Part shown: positions 23,250-35,235 of the stretch, one piece after another | Layout of the letters: the number at the start of each line of letters is the position of its first letter | Numbering within the stretch: the first letter of the stretch is position 1 | Origin: Temnopleurus reevesii | Taxonomy: Eukaryota; Echinodermata; Echinoidea; Temnopleuroida; Temnopleuridae | Direction of reading: 5' to 3' | Assembly (NCBI GenBank): GCA_036244855.1 | Contig: BQKZ01000102.1 | Coordinates: 108,350 to 172,349, forward strand | Length of the DNA: 64,000 bases | Program-made: the position numbers and the translations under genes | Notes under the pieces: model-generated | What the model was told of the DNA's origin: nothing | The model's database searches: none | The model's input: only the letters and a program-made list of their open reading frames with translations

Positions 23250-25847
23250 ATGGGAGTCGAATGAGAATTTGTTATTGGTTAATACAATACAACGATGCTT
23301 GCTTTGGGGGGTAGGAATGAATGAAGATTAGAAAGACAGCACGTGGGGCATACCTAGGGGCAAATCAATAGTGCCATGCTACGGTTGCAAAATATTAGGT
23401 ATTACCAGTCTCAAAGTACAATATTGCTTTCATATATGTATGCAATCAATTTCAATGCAAACTTCACAGAGAATAAAAATACACTTTTAATGAATATTGT
23501 ATTGTACCGGGACTTCAGGTCTTTTTTTAACCCCGTTCACACAGCTTGGAAAAAGTAATTAAAGGGTTTCTGAGATCAATTAAAATCAATTTGCTAGTTG
23601 GTAGTATACATGAAACCAATCTCAAAAGACATTTGATGACATCAAAAGGGTGCCTAGTTTTCAATTTTTAAACTGATCGATTCTCATGAAAAATAAAAAG
23701 ATGACTTGTACGGAAATGAGTTCACATAGCCGAACAATGGGACGGACACACAGAAAAATACGCCAAAAGGCTCGCATAGAACCTAATTTGTATGCAGAGC
23801 CTAAATACTTGGGCTTTACAAATCCTGAACATACACCTCTTTCATGATACACATTGTATTACTCACAAGAAGTCCTTCATGATTAGAAACCTGGGGCAGA
23901 ATTCTGAAAACTGTGTTATCTTTATGTTCAGAAAAATGATGTTAACTGTCTAATTGCATGCAATAAGCGCTTCTTATTGGTTGGTGCACAGAAGTCTCTT
24001 GCAAGCTGATACAAACACTGCAGACATTGCGACAAAATTACCCATGGCGCATTGTAATTTTGACTTGTTATGACAATTAACATATTTTTGCTCACATGCA
24101 AGATAATTTTTCAAACAGTTTTCAAAATTTGAGCCCGGACTATATATTACTTAATTTTTACACATAACTCTGAATAATTCTTTTAATGATACACATTGCA
24201 TAATGATAAAGATCACAAAAAGTAGGACTTTTGGTATTAAGATCCTCACGGTGGGTTTATTTCAGAAACCTATGGCAAGCATTGTACACTAATCACCATC
24301 TACAAAAAGTAGGCCTTGCAAGTTCAAAATCCTGACCCTCGATTCATACATAATCACTGTCGGCAGATGCAGCAAATGCCCTGCATTTCATTGAATTACA
24401 GCGAATGCACTTGTGATGACTCCACGATTACGTATGATGTCCATATCCATGGCAACAGCTCCGTTTAAACGGGCATCTGACGGCATTAGCGATCTCATCT
24501 TGCAAACAAAGGGGTGTTAGGCAAGCTGTCAGTCATACATTGGGGTAAAGTGTTCCTGCTATTACGATCAGTTATGACATGAATTATGAGTCACTGTAAC
24601 CAAATCTACATAAATGTGGCAGTGCAAATTGAGTATTAATCTACCGCAATGTGCGGAGCAATATCCCAGAACATTATGCGGGGCATTTTCTGTTGGTGCA
24701 TCAAAGTCCTATGCTGTAAGTGGGTACGCTTTAATTTCCTTAAACAGTAGTTCATAAAAGTTATTTATGTCACGAAATTACAAACATTAGATGATCCCAC
24801 ATGCGTGGAAATACCAAATTTTCACTGTTGTGTTTGTATTTGCAGAAGAACTCCATCTTTCAAATTCTGTTTAGAATGAAAAGTTGTAGAGACTGAAGGC
24901 TCTCAACAAAATGGAGAAGTTTGGTGATGCATAATTGGACAAAATGAACATACTAATGCCATTGTTTCCTTGACAAACAAATTTTAAACAAATGAAAAAT
25001 AAGTGAAAGTAAACAGTTAATCAATTACATGTATATCTATTTGATGGTCTGACACACAAAAAGTCTCCACTTTTGGAACGTCCCCAATAATAATATGATT
25101 TGCAGTTCCTAAAAGCATCCACTGAAGTCATTGTCATTTTTTCTCCTCAAAGTAGCTCCCGAAGCACAAGCTTTGTCCCCTCTGTGATGTTCATTTGATG
25201 GCACAAGATACTAAAAAGAGCCTAAAAATAAATCCAGCATCAGCAAAACAAGTTAGATAAACTAATTTGGCTATGTATCAATCATATAGTCTTAACCTAC
25301 ACCAAACAACGGTATGCTACAAACATACACCTGGAAACTTAAACTACATATCTTTCAGCGACTGTCCATTAGAAAGTTGGTAAAAGAAGAAAAGGGGGCA
25401 TACTCCGCTTAAATCAATAATATCATATAGATAGAGAGAAAGCTGAATAAAGTACGACAGATAGAGAGGGAGAGAGCAAGACAGAGAGATAGAGCATTGT
25501 GCTACTTGTATCAGAGTGTTGCAAGAAAGTTGTAGCATTCTAGCACAAAACATCTTACAAAAACAAGAACAGGGTACATACAGTGACCCACCTTATACTT
25601 GGAATTGGAAAGGATTTTTAGAACAACCTTTGTCCATGTTCAACCCCTGCATCCCTGTTTGTCCTATTTTTTATGACACTATAATTTCCCACACCATAAA
25701 ACTTTAACAACATATTCTTTTTACACATTGGCTGATCATCTATCAGCACTTTCAGATTAAAACCTCTCCCCCCCCCCCCCCCCCCCTCATCCTTGGCCAA
25801 GTGCTGTTGGGCATGTGAGAATTAGGGTCGTTTGTGTATCTAGCCTA
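23250..25847. other. Upstream flank of EHBP1; no gene recognised
   Basis: The stretch is mostly AT-rich. A somewhat GC-richer part at 24,380-24,560 could be regulatory, but I see no diagnostic motif cluster. Position 25513 begins a short GTGTTGCAAGAAAGTTGTAG fragment of the GGGGGTGTTGC MITE family. A 19-C tract lies at 25768-25786. Confidence 0.45.
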
Positions 25848-27904
25848 TATCCACTCTGACTTTACAGAGGCAATGTATTCTCAGCATGAGATACACTGAT
25901 CTCAGTATACATTAAGTTTCTTGAATGAGCTGCACAAAGGATAACTTAATAAAGAGCATATTTTTTTTAATCAGATGCAAATGTATGTAAACCTAAGCAC
26001 AAAGCTTGTTCTTAAAAACCTAAAAGCTTTTCAGACATAGCAACAATAAATGTGCATAAATTTGAATCCCATTCATGGAAATATACTCCCCTTTTGTTTG
26101 TCTCTGGTATTAAGAGTATGCATAGGAGTATGACGAGCATACGACAAAAAATAAGTGCAAACGCAAAATGAAAATGTAAAGCTTACATTGGTTTCATAAG
26201 CGAATGTCTAAACAGACCCATGTGCACTAAGTGAGCTTATTATACATCGGTTTAATGATCAAATGTGTAACAGACCTTCAAGGTTAAAGCACAATTGGAG
26301 AGATATACATCTATTGGAGAGATATACATCTCCCTCCCCCTTCCATCACATTATTGAGGAACAAAACGGGTTGACTTGTCTTGTATTCCAGAGAGATACA
26401 AATCAGTCCTCTTTTATCCATCAACTAAATGGACACTTGTCACCCATGTAAATTGTCTCGCAGACACACAAGCCAAGGCCACTTTATACAAATGCCTCTG
26501 AATAGCCCTTCAAATGAATACTAAAGAGAAATAAATAAATAAATTTGAATAAACTCTAAAAATCAATTGTTAAAATTACAGAGTGACAGCCTGTTCGAAA
26601 GGGTTAATAGACCTTTTCAAAAATATTGGACCCAACCTTTAAAGTTTTGGACCCAACCATTTTTCAGAGTAAATTTACCATTTTTAGATGTTGTCACACG
26701 TCCAACCTTTTGTGCTTTTTAGTCTGTACAAGATACTTTAGTCTTTGTATGAACAAAGATTACAACAAATAGAATCATTTTGCTATAACATTAAAAATAG
26801 AAAATGTTCACTATAGATATCTAGTTTGTATCAAAGCACCAAACATTCAGTAATTATAAACCCTGTGTTATCCATGCTACAGTGTATATTTTTTGTATTT
26901 AATTTAAAGTTTGTATAGTGTTCAAAACAAATCATGCAAAATTTTCATCATATACTGCAGACATGAAATTATTCATTCTTCTTCACACTATTAGAAAATA
27001 TTCAAAAACATGAAATTAAATGTAATGAATCACACATTTATGGTGGTAAGAGTAATTCAATCTGCTTAAAAAAAAAGAAAACAGTGAAAATAGTACAGAA
27101 TGGTTGTTTTCATCACCACTGAGGGCTGAGGTCACACTATCTAATGCTGATGTGAACTCATCATTATTTATATGTACATGTACAGTATGTTTAAAAAATC
27201 CTGCACATATATGATTCAAGATATTTGTTATCAATGAGGTAAATTTTGATTTACTTTTCTTCTTTGAAATGGCAATAATAATTAATAGTCAGGGCATAAA
27301 TTCATCTATTAAAGGCCATGGAGGCTTGGGATATGTTTGTGCCTTTTTTCCCCCTCTATTCACTGTTAAGCCAGGGTATGAAAATAAGCCCTATATAATC
27401 ATGGCAATTTCCTTAAAATAATGAAATATAAGATCTAAATGGCTATGTGAGGTGCTGCATGAACCATGAACATCTACATAAAGTAAATGAATACAATGTA
27501 TACATTTACCAAAAAAATATGAACACTTCATATCTTCTAAAATCATACACTTGAATGCGATACAAAGCTGTCATTTTATTATCAGATTGCCCACCCCCCC
27601 CCCCCCCCCCCCAAAAAAAAAAAAAAGTATTTTCAGAATGCACTATTAAATTTCATGTTGCATCTTGGGGAACAATATCATTAAAGTAAAAACATTTGGA
27701 AAATGAAACATTACATGGTTACTGTACAGTACATCCACCAGTACAGTAGTGTAGAGGTCCTGTCTAGGGAGCACAGTACAATGGCATAAATTCCGCTTGA
27801 CCCACATTTGGTTGGAGCAGCCGGCAAACCAAAATGACCGATGCTTTTCTCAAAGGATTTGGAACAGCAGGCAAAACCAAAATGACCAATCTTTTTATTA
27901 AACA
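25848..27904 (+). repeat. Two-copy tandem segment, copy 1
   Basis: This 2,057 bp segment is followed, after one N at 27905, by a second version of itself (27906-30009). The first ~600 bp and the last ~120 bp are nearly identical between copies, and the middle is clearly more diverged. It includes an internal 20 bp tandem duplication (GGAGAGATATACATCTATT) in both copies. Copy 1 has a C19-A14 homopolymer run at 27594-27626 where copy 2 has short interrupted Cs. No coding function is supported. Confidence 0.92.
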
Positions 27905-27905
27905 N

Positions 27906-30009
27906 TATCCACTCTGACTTTACAGAGGCAATGTATTCTCAGCATGAGATACACTGATCTCAGTATACATTAAGTTTCTTGAATGAGCTGCACAAAGGAT
28001 AACTTAATAAAGAGCATATTTTTTTTAATCAGATGCAAATGTATGTAAACCTAAGCACAAAGCTTGTTCTTAAAAACCTAAAAGCTTTTCAGACATAGCA
28101 ACAAAAAATGTGCATAAAATTGAATCCCATTCATGGAAATATAATCCCATTTAGTTTGTCACTGGTATTAAGAGTATGCATAGGAGTATGACGAGCATGC
28201 AACAAAAAATAAGTGTAAACGCAAAATGAAAATGTAAAGCTTACATTGGTTTCATAAGCGAATGTCTAAACAGACCCATGTGCACTAAGTGAGCTTATTA
28301 TACATCGGTTTAATGATCAAATGTGTAACAGACCTTCAAGGTTAAAGCACAATTGGAGAGATATACATCTATTGGAGAGATATACATCTCACTCCCCCTC
28401 CTTCCATCACATTAATGAGGAACAAAACGGGTTGACTTGTCTTGTATTCCAGAGAGATACAAATCAGTCCTCTTTTATCCATCAACTAAATGGACACTTG
28501 TCACCTATGTACACTGTCTTGTGGACACACAAGCCAAAGCCACTTACAAGTGCCTCTGAATAGCCCTTCAAAGGCATTCTCAAGAGCAAAACAATAAATA
28601 TTTTCAAATAAACTCTAAAACTTATATTTAAATTATCATATAATATTAGAAGAGTGACAACCTTTTCGAAATGGTTTAATAGTCAACTTTTCCGAAAATG
28701 TTGGATACAACCTTTATTGGCGCCAACATTCTTAGAGTGTAAATTTATCATTTTTAAATGTTGTCACACCTCAAATCTTTTGGGGTTTTAGCGTCTACAA
28801 GATATTTCGTCTTTATAAGAAAATATTACAACAAAAAGAATCATTTGGAATACAATTACAAAATTACATGAGAAAATTCTCAGCAAAGATGAAAGCACAA
28901 AACATTCAGTAATTCTATAAAACCTGTGTTCCTCACACTCAAGGAATAATTAAAAGTTCGTATTAAAAGCATTCCAAACATATCATATGAAATGATCATT
29001 TCATCATATTAATGATTTTCCACAGTAAGTCAAATTATTTATTCCTCTTCACACTATCACAAAATGGAATTGAATGTGATCAATAAAACATTTGGCGTTG
29101 AGAGAAAGTCAATCTGCTTTTATAGAAAAAAAAAGGAGTTGAAAAAATAGCATAGAATGCTTGTTCTGGTCACCACTGAGAGCTGCAGTAAAAGCTACAT
29201 TCTTATCTAATGCTGATGTGAACTCATTACTCATTATGCTTGGAAAAAAACTTCCTTCACACATATCTCAATTAATTCAAGACAGTTGTTATCAATAGGG
29301 GATTTTTTTTTAATTTTTTTTACTTTTCTTCTTTGAAATGGCAGCACTAAATTGCTATCATCAATGGCAGGCCATAAATCAATCTAGGGCCATGGAGACA
29401 TTTGATATTTTTTTATCTTTTTTTTTCTGTTTTCACATTTAAGCCATAGTATGAATATGTGCCCTCAAAAAATGACAATGCCCTAAAAACAATGAGATAT
29501 AAGGCATGAATTGCTATGTGAGATGCTATCATGTTCATCTACCTAAAAATGCAACTGAATGCAACGTACAGATTACAAAGAAAAATCATACTCTACAAAT
29601 TCATACATTTCAATGCTTTATAAAACTGTAATTTTATTTTTAGATTGCCCCTCCCCCATACCCAAAATATTTTTAGAATACAGTGTTAAATTTCATGTGG
29701 CATGAAACATGTATCTTAAAATAACAATTTTGGCAAATAATTCAAATTCTAATTGAAACAAAAGCAAAAACTAAAATTCACCACTGACACCTCTTACATG
29801 CCAAATTTGAAACATCACATGGTAACTGTACAGTCTATCCACCAGTACAGTACATGCAGAGGTCCTGTTTAGGGAGTACAGTACAATTGCATAAATTCCG
29901 CTTGACCCACATATGGTTGGAGCAGCCGGCAAACCAAAATGACCGATGCTTTTCTCAAAGGATTTGGAACAGCAGGCAAAACCAAAATGACCAATCTTTT
30001 TATTAAACA
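27906..30009 (+). repeat. Two-copy tandem segment, copy 2
   Basis: This is the second version of 25848-27904, starting TATCCACTCTGAC immediately after the N and ending ATTAAACA before unique sequence. A single N exactly at the junction suggests two alternative contigs placed end to end. The diverged middle leaves room for a true older duplication. Confidence 0.92.
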
Positions 30010-31929
30010 GAGGATTCAATGTGGGCTACATGTAGGTGTTTGATATCTCACATTCACAGATCAGCTAAAGAAACTTTATAATACCAATGATGCCACTAAA
30101 AGGGCTTTCTCTGTCAAGTGTGTGACCAAAAAGTGAGATTTTATTCATAAAATTTGTTTGACTCTTACACTGTATGCTACAAATTGCATGGTTTGAAGTA
30201 CATGCAATACGAATCTGTTGATGAGAATTATTTCTAATAAAAACCCTTTTATGCTGTGATCTTTCTACTGCAACCACGCATAAAGGGCCAAGTTGGGCAC
30301 TAAACAATTGTATCCAAGAATTTTACTTTTATTTTTTACTCTTGTTAAGTATGTAAAGCAAGGTTATCCCTGAAATATAGTCTAGGAAGGTTGAAAAATT
30401 GTCAAAACTTATGTCACATGAATATTTAATCTAAGAAAGTTAAATGGAATTCAATGGAATTGAAAACAAAAACATATATAGGAAAGATCCGTCCACATCC
30501 ATAGATGTACACACATTTAAATACTCTAAATGCAATTCATCAGCTTGCAGTCGGACTTTTATTATTCATTCAATCAATCATTGACAGTGTATTGTCACAA
30601 CAATGTGTACATAACTATCATGCATTGACACTTTAAAGCGATGATCTATTTTTTATGCAAACTGAATCCATCATAAGTGATACATGCATAGCGCATGAAG
30701 AGTAAAACCTTTAGGGATAAAACTGTACATTGCCGTACTAGAACTGTAGGAAAGGTTGTTCTGTGGATTAAAAATGAATCACTGGTATAGATAGAGCAAG
30801 CACAATAGAAGTTATAAAGATGTCCACAATTCTCACAGTGAGATTTAACAATGATTCTAAAGAACCATAACACCAACATGTGTCGTTGGTGACTCACAAA
30901 AATGTGTCACTTCAACAATAAACAGAGTTACAAACATATAATGTATTGAGAACTGTTTCTTCAAATGAGTACAAAGTCCAATTAGAACAGCAAGAAAGCT
31001 TTGCATGATTTCAGTATGACCTGTTGTAAACCGGTTGCTTGAAACTCCCACTTAGACACTGCCTCTTATGTACTTTCTAAAACATAGAATATATCAGGGG
31101 GGGGGGTTGGGGGTGGAGATACTACTTTGTCACATTTCCTCACTCATTTTTTTTTTCACAATCTGTGAAAATGGCATTACCTAGGGTCTTCTATGACCCT
31201 GGGCCACTTGGTCCAATTCCTGAAAAAAATTGAGACCAGCAAGATTAAAGTAAAAAAACACAAAAACCATTTGTACTTTGTGCCTATATATCACATTGTA
31301 TAATATAAATTTTACGTCCCACTTTTACCTGCATGTCTGCCAAAACTATATAAAGAAAATAATATTAAATGGTGATCACATGCATGGCAGCACCCTCATG
31401 TACATGTACATTGGTCACTCATTTGAGAATAGATCATTTCATTTTATAGCTTCAGGGATTAACAAAAAGTGTTACAATTTGGGAATCACATCCCTTCTTG
31501 AAAATGTTGATGCATAAACACGACTGATAATGGACTGACTAGCTTTGGCATTGCAATTAGCACCTACAAGCCTGCCATAGATTCCACGAATAATCTGCCC
31601 CAATTTGAAGAATTTAAAGTATAGTATCCTTCAATTGTACCACGTGTGACCAAAAATACACCACAGGATTCTATTAATCCAATTAGTGTGAAACGTTGGG
31701 CTGCACAGGATTGGCAAGCAAATGAGAAATTAACATTAAAATGACTGAAAATAACTCAGATAGCGATCACAAAATGTACCCAATATAACAATCTTTCACT
31801 GTCAAAGGAAAAATCTTTAAAAAATCTGCTTAGTCTGAAAGAGTACTGCCATATTATTCTGAGTACATGTATATGTATGTATCACATCAAATATAATTTT
31901 AACTAGACATTTAATTCGTCATGTAGACG
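30010..31929. other. Intergenic sequence, no gene recognised
   Basis: The stretch is AT-rich with a G10 run at 31097-31106. Short open frames on both strands lack splice signals or homology. Confidence 0.5.
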
Positions 31930-33376
31930 AATTAGGTGATCTGTCGTTAATGTTAGTGTTTAAAATGATAGATATGATGAAGAAAAAAAAAATAGAGATG
32001 GAAAAAATATATGTCACAGCTGGTACTCGAACTCACGACCTTCATATTAAGAAAACTACGATTTTCCCCATTGATTAATACACGCAGGAGTTTATCCATA
32101 GGATATTACACGCAGATCAGGACTGGGATTCTCGTGTCATACATTGTGCAGAAAATTTCGATATGATCCCGACATCTGGTTGAAAAATAAATGGCACATT
32201 TACGATAGGGAATTTTCTCAGCTACAACATACTAAAAGCTGGGTGAAAATCGACCAAGAATAAAGGAGCTGCTGCTCTTAAAGGGAAAGAAGGTAGAATC
32301 CGGATATTACCAAGATTCGTTTCTCATAGACTTTGTGTGTAAAACAGCGGAAATTGACATGCCTATATATATCGTACAAATACACCATGTTGCCGTTGCC
32401 AAAATGAATGGCAATTATTGTATGTTTTGTGCACAATTGCCTCAGCTACAACTTATCGAAAACTTTGAGCAAAATGATTAATATTGACGGAGTTATTGAC
32501 TAATTTGCATAAAAATTATGACGCCATTTTGAAAAAAACAAAATTTTTAGTTTAGGCGCCATTTTGATGACGTAATAACGTTTTTGAAAGGTGAATGTCA
32601 CATTAAATTATATCTACAACTCATACTAAGCAGGTTCATGAAAAAAAAATTGGGGGTTCGTGGACTGTTTAAAGAGCTACAATGATTTTAGTATAGTCAT
32701 GTTTTTGCCCATATTTGGCCTATGAAGAAGGAATGCGCGTGCGCGCGGAAAACTTTGTCGGGCTGTAATTTCCTTAATAATGGTCGTAGAAAGTTGAAAA
32801 AGGTGTCAACTTAATGAGAATTTTATGCTCTATCAGAAAATATACCAAGAAATTTGGCTATTTGAAGCAGCATCATGGTAAAACGCGCGATGACGCGCGC
32901 GTACCCGTGCACGCGCGCAAATTTTTAAAATGCTAGAAATGACCTGAAACGTATGGAGACTTGATACTAGGTCATTTAGAGCATTTTGAAATTTTAACGC
33001 GCGCATACGCGCGCGTAATGACGTTTATATGACCTTTGACGGTGGTGCTAGTTAGAATGTTACAAGAAGTTTATGTCATGTAAATTTAGTTGATTTTTTA
33101 TTATTATTAAAGAAGATATTGTTAATAACGTAAATTTACAAAATGGCGTCTAGATGACGTCATCATTAGCCAATGGAGTACAAAAATAGAGACTCGGGTC
33201 TACTTGATAGACCTGATATATAACTTATATGACAATTGTTATGGATGCGTCGATTTTGAGAAATCGTTGACCAAACAATTTGTAATAAAAACAACAAAAA
33301 AAGAATAATAATAAGAAGAAGAAAATTCGTACAAATATAATAGGTGATCTGTTGATTTGCGACAGATCACCTAATA
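31930..33376. mobile_element. 1.45 kb element with ATTAGGTGATCTGTCG inverted ends
   Basis: The left end GAATTAGGTGATCTGTCG is preceded by a TTCGTC..GACGAA hairpin. The right end CGACAGATCACCTAATAA is preceded by a TAGGTGATCTGTTG hairpin partner, so both ends can fold back. Between them are three alternating purine-pyrimidine CG tracts (about 32733-32748, 32883-32918, 32997-33016) and a tRNA-B-box-like GAGTTCGAGTACC on the minus strand near 32035. There is no transposase. It is a non-autonomous DNA element by structure, of unknown superfamily. Confidence 0.75.
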
Positions 33377-34924
33377 ACACCCAAATGCTTACAAGTTAAA
33401 AAAAATCTACTTCCATTTCAGTACTTCCACATTGATCGATCTGATCACCAATATTTAACAAAACTAATAGACTTTGCAAACAAAACATTACCTTTGAGCT
33501 AAAATCTCCAAAAGGAGAAAGATAGATGTCAAAAGGATTCCAGGAAACTATATGCTCTGAACTATGGCACATAAATGACGAGTTGGCATTTACGTAATTA
33601 ATCTCTTCTGTGTATGCTGTGTTGAGAATTTCAATTCTTCATTCGCATCAAGTACCATTGACAGAACAAAACCGATGAGATGATCTCCAAAATATATAAG
33701 AGCGTTATGTCAATAAGCATATCACACTTGATACAAAACTATCGATAAGCTGAACTAGCAAAACAGCAATGGACAATGTAATTTACGTCTATATTATGTG
33801 ATTCATTTCCCAAAGGTAAACAATGTCATCTAACAATCACAATAACCTGAAGGGATTTTGATCTGTGCAGTCAGCAATTGTCTCAAGGTTCAAGCATGTT
33901 TGTTTGTATAGATGGAATGAATCTTTGATCTGTATATATACAGCCTATTCAAGAAGATCATTGAAGATGTTAATGTACGAACAGCGAGGTTGTTTGTACA
34001 TGTGTATTAATGTGCACGTATGACCATGTAGCATATAGATTTTCAGGGAATATGATGTGATCTATCAAGAGTAGGGCCCAACAAAAAAAAATTGTTTGGA
34101 TGCCCAAGAAATTATTGTTGTTCATTTATTATCATAAATGATTATTTTGACAAATTGCATCAGACGGTTGGATTTTTAAAGTGACTTTTCTTTAATTTTT
34201 TAGCCGGCTTTCATGCAGAAAATAAGACTTAGAATTGAATACAGCATCATTAAACCTATGAAAATGACTTTTTAGACTTCATTTCATACTTTGACTGAAA
34301 TGACTATTCAGGGAATTGTTCTCAAGTTTGCCTCTATTAAACTTTAACATGATTTTTTTTAAATTTGAGTGAAAAGCAGAGAAAAAAATACTACTACAAT
34401 AATCCAGTTTTCCATTGACACATCAACTACATACTTTTCACTAAAAATGATCATAAATTGATAGAGATGCATTCAATGTATGTGTTTTTGTTCATTCAGA
34501 TATTTTTATGAGACGACATTTGTATAGATAGTACAATGCAGCTTATCAGATGAGTAATGACGAAGGTGGAATTGATTAGGATTTGCACAATATAGAATTA
34601 CAAATCCCAAATGACAGCCTGTTGACTCGAATTGTAATACCAGTAATTGGAATTCATTCATTTAGGATACGATCCATTCATCTCGCAAGATCTGGAGAAC
34701 AGTTTATTTCAATGAGAGACCCAAGCAAGTAAACAAAATGTATGAAGTACACACAACAGTTAACACTGAAGGACAGGAAATAAAAACATTATGTTGATGA
34801 TCGTCTTTGATAATTTGCAACAATACAATGCAGTTTATATACATCGCATATGTATTTGTAATAGATTGCAAATGTATTTGAACTCTATAAACAACTAATG
34901 TAGACAATCAAAATAATGGAAATT
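33377..34924. other. Intergenic sequence, no gene recognised
   Basis: The stretch is AT-rich with no repeat partner in the window and no splice-supported open frame. Confidence 0.5.
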
Positions 34925-35055
34925 ATTTGCTTATTACAGCACAATGTTGATGAATTGCTTGCTGACAGAAATTAACGCCAAAGGTGGGACTTGAACATAC
35001 AACCGTTTGGTTGAAAGCCGAGAGTCAGAACCACTACATCACAGCGCCTCCACAG
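34925..35055 (-). mobile_element. tRNA-derived SINE, minus strand
   Basis: On the minus strand it reads GGCGCTGTGATGTAGTGGTT (A box) and later TGTTCAAGTCCC (B box). It is followed by GTCAGCAAGCAATTCATCAA and CATTGTGCTG, which align with the tail of the SINE at 56933 (CAGCAAGAAATTTATCCACA, TTGTGCTG). Confidence 0.85.
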
Positions 35056-35117
35056 ACATTTCAAGATCAGATACTGTAAATTAAAGCTGAAATTTTCACA
35101 AGTTTCGCGACCACGGA

Positions 35118-35235
35118 TTTGCTAAGATTTCCTACATAATAATGCCCATAGACTTGTGTAAAATGATCTTTTAAAACATAAAAATAGATCTCGGTAAATA
35201 TGTCTCTGAAATTCAGTGAATTCACTAATAAAATA
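35118..35235. repeat. Dispersed repeat, copy 2 (partner 455-575)
   Basis: It shares TAATAATGCCCATAGACTTG and TGAAATTCAGTGAATTC with 455-575. It is followed by AATAGCAACTTTGGAGCAACACCC, which resembles the end of the GGGGGTGTTGC MITE family, so the repeat may be the interior of a member of that family. Confidence 0.75.

Noticed and set aside
26263..28563. Similar 62- and 80-codon frames starting MCNRPSRLKHNWRD in both tandem copies
   Set aside because: They reflect the allele-like repetition. Each crosses a 20 bp tandem duplication, and the C-terminal ends differ by indels.
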